A stretch of 64,000 nt of DNA from Halomonas campaniensis (GTDB lineage Bacteria > Pseudomonadota > Gammaproteobacteria > Pseudomonadales > Halomonadaceae). The notes under the pieces are model-generated. The model did no database searches and was not told the origin of the DNA. It saw nothing but the letters and a program-made list of their open reading frames with translations. The stretch is from NCBI RefSeq assembly GCF_002211105.1, contig NZ_JPUA01000037.1:206421-270420 (forward strand), read 5' to 3'. The stretch's first letter is position 1, and every line of letters starts with the position of its first letter. Both the position numbers and the translations under genes were made by a program. Below are positions 54,463 through 62,863 of this stretch, piece after piece.

Positions 54463-56313
54463 GTGTTAGCTATTCAACGCCTGAGCCTGTTTACGCTATT
54501 GATTTTTTTTGTTGGCCTACTCCCGCTAAGTGCCAACGCCCAGTGGTTTTCATCGTCTAGCAACCAAGACGAATTTTTACCCGTCATGGAAGCCTTTCAG
54601 CCGACCGCTTGGCATGATAGCGATACACTCTATATCGGTATGGATATTGCCGATGAGTACTATCTTTATCGCCACCAGTTTGCGGTAGTCAGCCAAACGG
54701 AGGGGGTCAGTCTTGGCGATCCCACCATCCCCCAGGGCATCTTTACCAACGATGAGTTTATGGGCGATGTGTATGTGTTCCGTGACCAGTTAGTGTTTGA
54801 AGTACCGCTGGAAGCGCCCTACTCAGGCCCTTTAAATATTGAGTTAACCTTCCAAGGCTGCGCAGACGCGGGTTTATGCTACCCACCGGAGCGGACGCAG
54901 CTTCAGGCAAGCGAAACGGAGCCACCCAATCAATTTGCAAACTGGCAAGCAGGTGATAACACCGCAAGTGAAACGGCCACCCCACAGCGTGACTTCTCGG
55001 GGCCTCAAAGCGAGGACAGCCGCTTTAGCGCTGCGATCAGCGACGCCAGTCTTCCGCTAGCGCTAGGGCTGTTTTTTATTGCTGGCCTGGGCCTCACCTT
55101 TACCCCCTGCGTGCTGCCGATGATTCCGATTTTGTCATCGATCGTCGTCGGCCAGAACCCCACACGCCCCCGCGCCTTTGCCCTCTCGTTAAGCTATGTA
55201 CTCGGTATGGCGCTGACCTACGCCCTGGTTGGGGTATTAATGGGGCTGTTTGGCGCCGGGCTTAATCTTCAGGCGCACCTGCAGTCAGCCCCGGTATTAA
55301 TCACCTTTGCCGTGCTCTTTACGCTCTTTGCCCTGGCCATGTTCGGGGCCTTTAACCTTAACCTGTCGCCCCGCTTAGCCAACCGTATCGACGCTTGGCA
55401 GGCCCGGGCACAGCGCAGTGGCCCGGCGGGTTTAGCCCTGGCAGGCGCCCTCTCGGTGCTGGTGGTATCGCCCTGTGTAACGGCGCCTTTGGCCGGCGCG
55501 CTGGTGTTTATCTCCTCAACAGGGGATGCTGCGATGGGCGGCGCGGTGCTGTTTGCGCTGGGCATGGGCATGGGCGTACCGCTTCTTTTGGTAGGCACCT
55601 TTGGCGCCACCCTGCTGCCCCGCTCCGGTGCCTGGATGAATGGCGTCAAAATCGCTTTTGGGCTGTTGCTGCTAGGTGTCGCCATCTGGATGATTGAGCG
55701 TTTAGTAGCCGCACCTATTGCGCTGCTGCTTTGGGCAGCCCTTGCCATCGGCACGGCACTGGCGCTTGGGGCGCTGAGTTTCAACCAGCCACAGGGGTGG
55801 CCGCGGGCACGCCAAACGCTGGGGCTTATGCTGCTAGCTTGGGGAATCGTGCTGGTGATTGGCGCCGCTCAAGGCGGCAGCAACCCCTTACGCCCCCTTG
55901 CGGCAGCCTCCAGCACTAGCGGAAATAACGTAGCAACACTCGAATTCACTCAGGTAAGCAGCCTAACCGAGCTTGAAGCGGCCATCAGCCAAGCGGCAGA
56001 GGCTAACCAGCCTGCCTTTGTCCACTTTACCGCCGACTGGTGCATTTCATGCAAGTTATTGGAACGGGATGTTTATCCCGACCCACGAGTTTCTGAGGCG
56101 CTCAACGACTACACCCTGATCGCTGCCGATGTCACTCATACAGATCCTCAAAGCCGTGAATTGCTGAATCAATTCGATCTTTTCGGCCCCCCAAGCCTGC
56201 TCTTTTTCAGCCAGGGTGAGGAGATTCGTGCTGCGCGTATCCAAGGCGAAGTGACAGCCGACCAGCTCTACGAACATCTTGAATCGGTCAATCGCTGGGT
56301 AGTGAACGGCTGA
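54463..56313 (+). CDS. dsbD: Thiol:disulfide interchange protein DsbD
   Basis: A 616-residue membrane electron carrier. A signal peptide (to about residue 26) precedes the periplasmic alpha domain with C133 and C139 (GCADAGLC). The eight-helix beta domain has C216 (FTPCVLPM) and C338 (SPCVTAP). The C-terminal gamma domain is a thioredoxin fold with C527-x-x-C530 (DWCISC). It moves electrons from cytoplasmic thioredoxin to periplasmic DsbC and cytochrome c maturation proteins. The start is GTG with AAGGA 7 bases upstream. All six Cys are present and length is normal. Confidence 0.95.
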   Translation: MLAIQRLSLFTLLIFFVGLLPLSANAQWFSSSSNQDEFLPVMEAFQPTAWHDSDTLYIGMDIADEYYLYRHQFAVVSQTEGVSLGDPTIPQGIFTNDEFMGDVYVFRDQLVFEVPLEAPYSGPLNIELTFQGCADAGLCYPPERTQLQASETEPPNQFANWQAGDNTASETATPQRDFSGPQSEDSRFSAAISDASLPLALGLFFIAGLGLTFTPCVLPMIPILSSIVVGQNPTRPRAFALSLSYVLGMALTYALVGVLMGLFGAGLNLQAHLQSAPVLITFAVLFTLFALAMFGAFNLNLSPRLANRIDAWQARAQRSGPAGLALAGALSVLVVSPCVTAPLAGALVFISSTGDAAMGGAVLFALGMGMGVPLLLVGTFGATLLPRSGAWMNGVKIAFGLLLLGVAIWMIERLVAAPIALLLWAALAIGTALALGALSFNQPQGWPRARQTLGLMLLAWGIVLVIGAAQGGSNPLRPLAAASSTSGNNVATLEFTQVSSLTELEAAISQAAEANQPAFVHFTADWCISCKLLERDVYPDPRVSEALNDYTLIAADVTHTDPQSRELLNQFDLFGPPSLLFFSQGEEIRAARIQGEVTADQLYEHLESVNRWVVNG

Positions 56314-56646
56314 TTGCTATCTCTGTCTACACACACTGCAAGACACTAAAACGGCTTTTTGCTGCGAACATCGTCAAACAGTTGTTTAATTCTGCTCTAA
56401 AGGCTGGTTTTGCCATTGGCTTAGGCTGTTGCTGGACATCCTGGCACTTTTTCGGCAAACTCCGCTCCCATATTAGCTAAAAACTTGCTTTTTTAACGGT
56501 GAGAACGGGGTAACGTTCGCAAACATGCTGCGTTCTCCTCATTTTTAAATTTGGTTTACTGCGCAACGTACGCGCCATAAAGAGCTCCCTGCACCTATGC
56601 GTGAGCGCTTTGCAACTACCTTTTAAGACATTGATGGGGCTATGCC
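56314..56646 (+). other. Leader and promoter region of accB
   Basis: No gene is supported between dsbD and accB. The first half shows nothing clear. The second half holds alternative inverted repeats (56495-56537) and AT-rich stretches, suggesting a long regulated accB leader, as in E. coli. Confidence 0.5.
56495..56550 (+). promoter_or_regulatory. Mutually exclusive hairpins in the accB leader
   Basis: GAACG (56503-56507) can pair with CGTTC (56514-56518), or as GAGAACG (56501-56507) with CGTTCTC (56531-56537). The longer pairing is followed by CTCATTTTTAAATTT. The two forms exclude each other, as in an attenuator; 5-7 bp stems are short, so this is tentative. Confidence 0.3.
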
Positions 56647-57123
56647 ATGGATATCCGCAAAGTTAAGAAACTGATTGAGCTGCTCGAAGAGTCCAATATT
56701 AGCGAGATTGAAATTCAGGAAGGCGAAGAGTCAGTACGCATCAGCCGCCATCCTAACGGTGCTTCGTGGCAGCCACAGCCGATGCCGCAATATGCGCAGC
56801 ATCCTGGCTATGCTCCCGCCGCCCCCGCTGCAGGCGCTCCCGCATCAGCGCCTGCTTCTGAAGCAGAGCCTCAGGGCGCAAGCTACCAGGGCGAAGCCGT
56901 AAACTCACCCATGGTAGGCACCTTCTACCGCAGCCCAGCGCCGGGCGCCAAATCCTTTGTTGAAGTCGGCGATAGCGTTAAGCAGGGCGACACCATATGC
57001 ATCATTGAAGCCATGAAAATGATGAACCAGATTGAAGCTGACCGTGACGGTATTGTGGAAGCCATCCTGGTGGAAGATGGCGAGCCGGTAGAATTCGATC
57101 AAGCCATGATCGTTATCGCTTAA
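56647..57123 (+). CDS. accB: Biotin carboxyl carrier protein of acetyl-CoA carboxylase
   Basis: A 158-residue carrier. The N-terminal helix ([20 protein letters not shown]) is joined by a Pro/Ala-rich linker (about 45-75) to the biotinyl domain. The biotin is attached to K124 in [24 protein letters not shown] includes the thumb loop of bacterial AccB. It carries CO2 from AccC to the carboxyltransferase in the first step of fatty-acid synthesis. accC follows after 31 bases. The 333-base upstream region is likely to hold its promoter. Confidence 0.96.
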   Translation: MDIRKVKKLIELLEESNISEIEIQEGEESVRISRHPNGASWQPQPMPQYAQHPGYAPAAPAAGAPASAPASEAEPQGASYQGEAVNSPMVGTFYRSPAPGAKSFVEVGDSVKQGDTICIIEAMKMMNQIEADRDGIVEAILVEDGEPVEFDQAMIVIA

Positions 57124-57154
57124 TCTTTCATTTTCAACACGGGTGGACTCTCCC

Positions 57155-58495
57155 ATGCTGGACAAGGTACTTATCGCCAACCGCGGCGAGATTGCCCTCC
57201 GTATCCTGCGGGCCTGTAAAGAACTGGGCATTAAAACCGTAGCGGTGCACTCCAAAGCTGATCGTGAACTCATGCACGTTCGCTTGGCGGATGAAGCCGT
57301 GTGTATTGGCCCGGCTTCGTCAGCGCAGTCTTACTTAAATATTCCGGCCCTGATCAGTGCGGCCGAAGTCACTGACTCCTCTGCCATACACCCGGGCTAT
57401 GGCTTTTTGTCTGAAAACGCCAACTTTGCCGAACAGGTTGAGCGTTCAGGCTTTACCTTTATTGGCCCCCGCGCTGAGACCATTCGCCTGATGGGCGATA
57501 AAGTCAGTGCCATCCAGTCAATGAAGGAAGCGGGCGTTCCCACTGTGCCAGGCTCCGACGGCCCACTGGGTGACGACGACGCCACCAACTTAGCCACTGC
57601 ACAGCGTATCGGCTACCCGGTCATCATTAAGGCGGCTTCTGGCGGCGGTGGCCGCGGTATGCGCGTGGTACACACTGAAGGCCATCTGCTGTCGGCGATT
57701 ACCGTTACCCGCACTGAAGCCCACGCTGCCTTTGGTGATGGCACGGTCTACATGGAAAAATACCTTGAGAAGCCGCGCCACGTCGAAGTACAGGTGCTCG
57801 CCGACGGTCAGGGTAACGCCATCCATCTTTATGACCGCGACTGTTCGCTTCAACGTCGTCATCAGAAAGTACTCGAAGAAGCCCCAGCGCCAGGCCTGGA
57901 TCCTGAAGCCCGCGCTCAAGTGCTTGAAGCATGTCGACAGGCGTGTATCAAGATCAACTACCGTGGCGCCGGTACCTTTGAGTTCTTGTATGAAGACGGC
58001 GAGTACTTCTTTATCGAGATGAATACTCGCGTTCAGGTCGAGCACCCGGTCACCGAAATGGTCACCGGCGTAGATATCGTCAAAGAGCAACTGCGTATCG
58101 CTTCCGGCCTGCCACTGTCCATTCGTCAGGAAGATGTCCAGCTCAACGGCCACGCCTTCGAGTGCCGGATTAACGCCGAAGACTCGCGCACGTTTATGCC
58201 CTCTCCCGGCAAGGTTACGCTGTTTCACGCTCCCGGTGGTTTAGGCGTCCGTATGGACTCTCATCTCTATACCGGCTACACCGTCCCCCCGCACTATGAT
58301 TCGCTGATCGGCAAGCTGATCACCTGGGGCGCAGATCGTGAAATAGCCCTGACACGCATGCGCAACGCCCTTGACGAGCTGCTGGTGGAAGGTATTAAAA
58401 CCAATATCGACCTGCAAAAGGATTTGGTTCGCGACAGCTATTTCCGTCAAGGCGGTGTCAACATTCATTACCTGGAAAAGAAACTCGGCAGCTAG
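57155..58495 (+). CDS. accC: Biotin carboxylase, acetyl-CoA carboxylase subunit
   Basis: A 446-residue ATP-grasp enzyme that carboxylates biotin on Acc[21 protein letters not shown] matches E. coli AccC exactly in type; the ATP loop is [12 protein letters not shown], and [16 protein letters not shown] holds the metal and catalytic residues. The frame also opens at a GTG at 57143, but the ATG at 57155 gives the family N-terminus. A hairpin follows. Confidence 0.97.
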   Translation: MLDKVLIANRGEIALRILRACKELGIKTVAVHSKADRELMHVRLADEAVCIGPASSAQSYLNIPALISAAEVTDSSAIHPGYGFLSENANFAEQVERSGFTFIGPRAETIRLMGDKVSAIQSMKEAGVPTVPGSDGPLGDDDATNLATAQRIGYPVIIKAASGGGGRGMRVVHTEGHLLSAITVTRTEAHAAFGDGTVYMEKYLEKPRHVEVQVLADGQGNAIHLYDRDCSLQRRHQKVLEEAPAPGLDPEARAQVLEACRQACIKINYRGAGTFEFLYEDGEYFFIEMNTRVQVEHPVTEMVTGVDIVKEQLRIASGLPLSIRQEDVQLNGHAFECRINAEDSRTFMPSPGKVTLFHAPGGLGVRMDSHLYTGYTVPPHYDSLIGKLITWGADREIALTRMRNALDELLVEGIKTNIDLQKDLVRDSYFRQGGVNIHYLEKKLGS

Positions 58496-58532
58496 CCGCT
58501 AAACGCTTTCCAGCGCACTGCGTAATCCCCAG

Positions 58533-58560
58533 CGGGGTGGCCATGTCCACCCCGTCTTTG
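58533..58560 (+). terminator. Terminator of accBC
   Basis: An 8-bp stem (CGGGGTGG / CCACCCCG) with a 6-base loop, followed by TCTTTGTCTTT, 37 bases after the accC stop. The T tract is interrupted, so read-through into prmA is possible. Confidence 0.65.
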
Positions 58561-58603
58561 TCTTTACTGAAAGCGTCTTTAAATCGCCTTGCGGAGAACT
58601 TCC

Positions 58604-59518
58604 ATGCCCTGGCTGCAACTCAAAGCCCACGTCGCTCCCGAACAGGCCGAGCTCCTCGAAGAGCTACTGCTTGAGGAAGGCGCGACCGCCATTGGCCTTC
58701 AGGATGCCCACGATGATCCGGTATTTGAGCCCGAGCGGGGCACAACACCGCTGTGGGAAGATACCATCCTCACCGGTCTCTACGACGACCTGGAGGGCGT
58801 CGAGAGCATGCTGGAGCGCATTGAGGCCGCTTGGTCGGAGCAGATGCCCGGTGAGCCCTGCCCGACCATTGAGTATGAGCTGCTCGCTGACCGGGATTGG
58901 GAGCGGGAGTGGATGGATGACTTCACCCCTTTACGCATGGGCCAGCGGCTATGGATCGTGCCCAGCTGGCACGAACCGCCCGAGGTCGACGCCGTTAACC
59001 TGATTCTCGACCCTGGCCTCGCCTTTGGCACCGGTACGCACCCCACCACAGCCCTGTGCCTGGAGTGGCTGGATGAACTCGCCGTAGCCGGTCACTTAGC
59101 CGAGCAAAAGGTGTTGGATGTAGGCTGTGGCTCCGGCATTCTGGCTATCGCCGCGCTCAAGCTGGGTGCCAGCCATGCAGATGCCACCGACATTGACCCC
59201 CAGGCACTGCAGGCCAGCCGCGACAATGCCGAACGCAACGCTATTGCCGAGTCGGCGTTAAGCCTCTACTACCCTGAGCAGTTAAGCGATGGCGGCCACT
59301 ACCCTATCGTGACCGCCAATATTTTAGCCGGCCCGTTGGTTGAGCTAGCGCCGATGATTGCCGGGCATGTAGCGCCGGGTGGCCGCGTTGCGCTATCGGG
59401 GATTTTGGCCAATCAGGCCGATGACGTTTACGAAGCCTATGCAGCGCAGGGTCTTATCATGGATGAGCCTGTCATCCGCGAAGGATGGGTACGGCTTAGT
59501 GGCCTACGTTCGCGTTAA
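58604..59518 (+). CDS. prmA: Ribosomal protein L11 methyltransferase
   Basis: A 304-residue class I methyltransferase that trimethylates L11. The N-terminal substrate domain starts MPWLQLKAHV; the SAM site is VLDVGCGSGILAIAA, preceded by the family motif DPGLAFGTGTHPTT. A post-I acidic residue is in ATDIDPQAL. The start is the ATG at 58604 with GGAGA 7 bases upstream rather than the upstream end of the frame. It lies between accC and dusB, a common order in gammaproteobacteria. Confidence 0.96.
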   Translation: MPWLQLKAHVAPEQAELLEELLLEEGATAIGLQDAHDDPVFEPERGTTPLWEDTILTGLYDDLEGVESMLERIEAAWSEQMPGEPCPTIEYELLADRDWEREWMDDFTPLRMGQRLWIVPSWHEPPEVDAVNLILDPGLAFGTGTHPTTALCLEWLDELAVAGHLAEQKVLDVGCGSGILAIAALKLGASHADATDIDPQALQASRDNAERNAIAESALSLYYPEQLSDGGHYPIVTANILAGPLVELAPMIAGHVAPGGRVALSGILANQADDVYEAYAAQGLIMDEPVIREGWVRLSGLRSR

Positions 59519-59631
59519 AGCGGTAATTGGCCTTCACCCCATCAGCGAGTAGGCGTATCATACGCCCCCTTGAAACGCCTACTCGTCGCCACCCCAGCGC
59601 TCACTGCTCAAAACCAATAAAGTCTGATGCC

Positions 59632-60684
59632 ATGACGTTAAACCCATCACCTGCCAACATTGGATCAGTCGCCATTGGTTCGTTTACATTACCCAACCGG
59701 GTTATGCTTGCACCAATGGCCGGCGTCACCGACCGCCCTTTTCGCCAGCTATGCCGGCGGCTTGGCGCTGGCTGGGTAGTGGGGGAAATGGTCACGGCAG
59801 ACCCCAGCCTATGGCATACTCGCAAATCACAGCTGCGCATGGATCATAGGGGCGAGCCCGCCCCCCGCGTGGTGCAAATCGCCGGGGGCGATGCAGACAT
59901 GCTTGCCCAGGCGGCGCGCTTGAATGCCGAGCTGGGCGCGCAGATTATTGATATTAATATGGGTTGCCCGGCCAAAAAAGTGTGTAACAAAGCGGCAGGG
60001 TCGGCGTTACTTCGCGATGAAGCATTGGTGGCGGAGATACTCGATGCGGTGGTGGCAGCGGTTGATATACCCGTCACACTCAAAATCCGCACAGGCTGGT
60101 GCGCCGAATCAAATAATGCCCTGCGCATTGCCCGGCTTGCCGAGTCAGCCGGTATTCAATCGCTCGCTGTGCATGGCCGTCATCGCCAACAGCGCTATAC
60201 TGGACAGGCAGAGTACGACACGATTGCCGAGATCAAATCTCACCTATCGATCCCGGTAATTGCGAACGGCGACATAACAAGTCCGGAAAAAGCCGCCGAG
60301 GTACTCGCTTATACCGGCGCTGATGCAGTGATGGTCGGCCGTGGTGCTCAGGGTAACCCGTGGATCTTTCAACAGATCAACCACTATCTCCAACATGGAG
60401 AGCGGATGGCGCAGCCAAGTCTTTCGGAGCGCCACCAAGTGCTTCACGGGCACTTAGAAGCGTTGCACGCGTTTTATGGCAACACTATGGGTGTGCGTAT
60501 CGCGCGCAAACATGTCGGCTGGTACCTCAATGATGACCAACGCTTTACGCCGCCACAACAGCGCGCGCTTAAGCAGCAGTTCAATGCGTTAGCGTCACCT
60601 GAAACGCAATTTGATTGGATCAATGACGCGATGGCCCCCGGCGCCGCCACGCGTTTGCTAGCCAAAGGAAGCTATGCTGCATGA
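59632..60684 (+). CDS. dusB: tRNA-dihydrouridine synthase B
   Basis: A 350-residue FMN enzyme reducing uridine in tRNA. APMAGVTDRPFRQLCRRLGA starts the barrel; the active-site Cys is in NMGCPAKKVCNKAAGSALL, and VHGRHRQQRYTG and NGDITSPEKA follow. The frame is open far upstream, but the ATG at 59632 gives the usual N-terminus; its ribosome binding site is poor. The TGA overlaps the fis start (ATGA), the conserved dusB-fis coupling known from enterobacteria. Confidence 0.95.
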   Translation: MTLNPSPANIGSVAIGSFTLPNRVMLAPMAGVTDRPFRQLCRRLGAGWVVGEMVTADPSLWHTRKSQLRMDHRGEPAPRVVQIAGGDADMLAQAARLNAELGAQIIDINMGCPAKKVCNKAAGSALLRDEALVAEILDAVVAAVDIPVTLKIRTGWCAESNNALRIARLAESAGIQSLAVHGRHRQQRYTGQAEYDTIAEIKSHLSIPVIANGDITSPEKAAEVLAYTGADAVMVGRGAQGNPWIFQQINHYLQHGERMAQPSLSERHQVLHGHLEALHAFYGNTMGVRIARKHVGWYLNDDQRFTPPQQRALKQQFNALASPETQFDWINDAMAPGAATRLLAKGSYAA

Positions 60685-61061
60685 CCGAACGCGATCTTCT
60701 ATCTAGCGACAACTACTCAAGCGACAATTACGCAAGCGACGCTCTTGCCAGCGACGCATTTTATGAGAGCAACTCCCCTTTAGCAGGTACGCTAGCGGAC
60801 CCAGCGGCTAACTCACCGCCTCAGCCGCTCCGGGAAGCAGTGGAAACGGCTATGCGCCGCTACTTTGAGCATTTGGACGGCAGCCAGACGACCGATCTTT
60901 ACGCCATGGTAATGGCCGAAGTAGAAGCGCCACTGCTGGCCTGCGTTCTAGAGCACACCGACGGCAATCAGACACGGGCCGCTGATGTGCTCGGACTAAA
61001 CCGCGGCACGCTGCGCAAAAAACTCAAGCTATACGGACTCATCGAAGGTGACGCCCCATAA
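60681..61061 (+). CDS. fis: DNA-binding protein Fis with N-terminal repeat extension
   Basis: A 126-residue protein; E. coli Fis has 98. The C-terminal half is typical: LREAVETAMRRYFEHLDG, DLYAMVMAEVEAPLL, and the helix-turn-helix GNQTRAADVLGLNRGTLRKKLKLYG. Fis bends DNA at rRNA promoters, origins and recombination enhancers. The first 30 residues hold four 5-residue units (SDNYS, SDNYA, SDALA, SDAFY) from a 15-bp DNA repeat. The start overlaps the dusB stop by 4 bases, so the whole extension is probably translated. A terminator overlaps the end of the gene. Confidence 0.94.
   Translation: MTERDLLSSDNYSSDNYASDALASDAFYESNSPLAGTLADPAANSPPQPLREAVETAMRRYFEHLDGSQTTDLYAMVMAEVEAPLLACVLEHTDGNQTRAADVLGLNRGTLRKKLKLYGLIEGDAP
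60705..60764 (+). repeat. Four 15-bp tandem repeats inside fis
   Basis: Units: AGCGACAACTACTCA, AGCGACAATTACGCA, AGCGACGCTCTTGCC, AGCGACGCATTTTAT. All begin AGCGAC and all keep the frame, giving repeats that start Ser-Asp in the N-terminal tail of Fis. Confidence 0.85.
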
Positions 61062-61082
61062 TCCTGGGGCGTTGTTGTTTTT
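61051..61082 (+). terminator. Terminator of dusB-fis
   Basis: An 8-bp stem (ACGCCCCA / TGGGGCGT) with a 6-base loop that contains the start of the fis TAA, followed by TGTTGTTTTT. The hairpin's left arm is the last codons of fis. Confidence 0.82.
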
Positions 61083-61111
61083 AATTCTCGACTCTGCACA
61101 CGAGCACTCTA

Positions 61112-62728
61112 ATGGCTGATACACCTCTCATGGCTGATACCCCCTCCTTGACTGAAAGCAACGCGACCCCCGTCCGCCGCGCCCTGCTGAGCGTTTCTGA
61201 TAAAACCGGCATTGTGGAATTCGCCCGCGGTCTCACTGAGCATGGCGTTGAACTGCTCTCCACAGGCGGCACTTTCCGCCTGCTACAAGAAAATGCCATA
61301 GCCGTGAAAGAGGTATCTGAACACACCGGCTTCCCCGAAATTATGGATGGCCGGGTTAAAACACTGCACCCGAAAATTCACGGCGGCATTCTGGCCCGCC
61401 GTGGCCAGGATGATGCGGTGATGGCGGAGAACGATATAACCCCTATCGATATGGTAGTGGTCAATCTCTACCCCTTCGCCGCCACCGTCGCTAAGCCCGA
61501 CTGCACGCTGGAAGATGCCATCGAGAATATCGATATTGGCGGCCCCACCATGGTTCGTGCCTGCGCCAAAAACCATGCTTACACCACCATAGTGGTCAAT
61601 AGCAGTGATTACGCACGCGTGCTGGGCGAGCTGGCCGCCCAAGATGGCCACGTCAGTCGCGCCACACGCTTCGATTTAGCAGTGAAAGCTTTTGAGCATA
61701 CCGCTGGCTACGACGGTGCGATTGCGGACTATCTGGGTCGTAAGGTGGATGCTGCGGATGAAGTGTTCCCACGCACCTTTAACCTGCAGCTCGATAAAAA
61801 GCAGGACATGCGTTACGGCGAAAACCCCCATCAACAGGCGGCTTTCTACATTGATCCCCAGGCACGCGAACCCAGCGTTGCCACGGCAAAAATGCTCCAG
61901 GGCAAACCGCTTTCGTATAACAACGTGGCCGATACCGACGCCGCCTTTGAGTGCGTAAAGGCCTTTAGTGAGACCGCCTGCGTTATCGTTAAGCACGCCA
62001 ACCCCTGTGGCGTTGCCATTGGCGCCACCCCCTTGGCAGCTTATGACAAAGCCTTTGCTACCGACCCCACCAGCGCGTTTGGCGGCATTATCGCCTTCAA
62101 TACGCCGCTGGATGCGGAAACCGCCCAGGCGATTATTGACCGTCAGTTCGTCGAGGTGATTATTGCCCCGGGCGTCAGCGATGAAGCCGCCGCCATCGTG
62201 GCCAATAAACAGAATGTGCGCTTATTGGACGTCAGCGCCCACTGGCCGGCTGAACAGCAGCCTGCGCTGGACTTTAAACGCGTCAATGGTGGCTTGCTGG
62301 TTCAGGAGCGTGATGATGGAATGGTGACACGCGACGAATTGACCGTGGTCAGTCAGCGCGCGCCCAGCGAGCAGGAACTACGCGATCTTGCCTTTGCCTG
62401 GCGAGTAGCCAAATTCGTCAAATCCAACGCCATTGTGTATGCCAAAGAGGGCCAAACGGTGGGCGTTGGCGCAGGTCAAATGAGCCGTGTTTATTCGGCT
62501 AAAATTGCAGGTATTAAGGCCGCAGATGAAGGCCTTTCGGTTCCCGGCTCGGTGATGGCGTCTGATGCCTTCTTCCCCTTCCGCGACGGCATCGATGCCG
62601 CCGCAGCGGCAGGTATTACCGCGGTTATTCAGCCCGGTGGTTCCATGCGTGATCAGGAAGTGATCGATGCGGCCAACGAAGCAGGCATTGCCATGGTATT
62701 TACCGGCATGCGCCACTTCCGCCACTAA
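61112..62728 (+). CDS. purH: Bifunctional AICAR formyltransferase/IMP cyclohydrolase
   Basis: A 538-residue enzyme for the last two steps of IMP synthesis. The N-terminal MGS-like cyclohydrolase starts [20 protein letters not shown] and has [19 protein letters not shown]; the C-terminal transformylase has [11 protein letters not shown] (catalytic Lys-His) and the end block [15 protein letters not shown]. The 5' end holds an imperfect 18-bp duplication starting ATGGCTGATAC, giving two candidate ATGs (61112 and 61130); no good ribosome binding site marks either. It follows fis after 50 bases and a terminator. purD, often next, is not downstream. Confidence 0.96.
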   Translation: MADTPLMADTPSLTESNATPVRRALLSVSDKTGIVEFARGLTEHGVELLSTGGTFRLLQENAIAVKEVSEHTGFPEIMDGRVKTLHPKIHGGILARRGQDDAVMAENDITPIDMVVVNLYPFAATVAKPDCTLEDAIENIDIGGPTMVRACAKNHAYTTIVVNSSDYARVLGELAAQDGHVSRATRFDLAVKAFEHTAGYDGAIADYLGRKVDAADEVFPRTFNLQLDKKQDMRYGENPHQQAAFYIDPQAREPSVATAKMLQGKPLSYNNVADTDAAFECVKAFSETACVIVKHANPCGVAIGATPLAAYDKAFATDPTSAFGGIIAFNTPLDAETAQAIIDRQFVEVIIAPGVSDEAAAIVANKQNVRLLDVSAHWPAEQQPALDFKRVNGGLLVQERDDGMVTRDELTVVSQRAPSEQELRDLAFAWRVAKFVKSNAIVYAKEGQTVGVGAGQMSRVYSAKIAGIKAADEGLSVPGSVMASDAFFPFRDGIDAAAAAGITAVIQPGGSMRDQEVIDAANEAGIAMVFTGMRHFRH

Positions 62729-62756
62729 GCCGTTAACTCACCGGCATTAGCAACAA

Positions 62757-62802
62757 AAAGCCCCTTAGGCACTCTTTTGATAGAGCCTGCCCAAGGGGCT
62801 TT
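62757..62802. terminator. Bidirectional terminator between purH and gabD
   Basis: A 10-bp stem (AAAGCCCCTT / AAGGGGCTTT), with further pairing inside (GGC/GCC, CTC/GAG). On the minus strand five T follow, on the plus strand TTTCTT. It lies between two convergent genes. Confidence 0.85.
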
Positions 62803-62863
62803 CTTACTATCATCAACAAATGCTAATGGATTACTGGCCAATAACGCCTACCACGCTTTTAGT

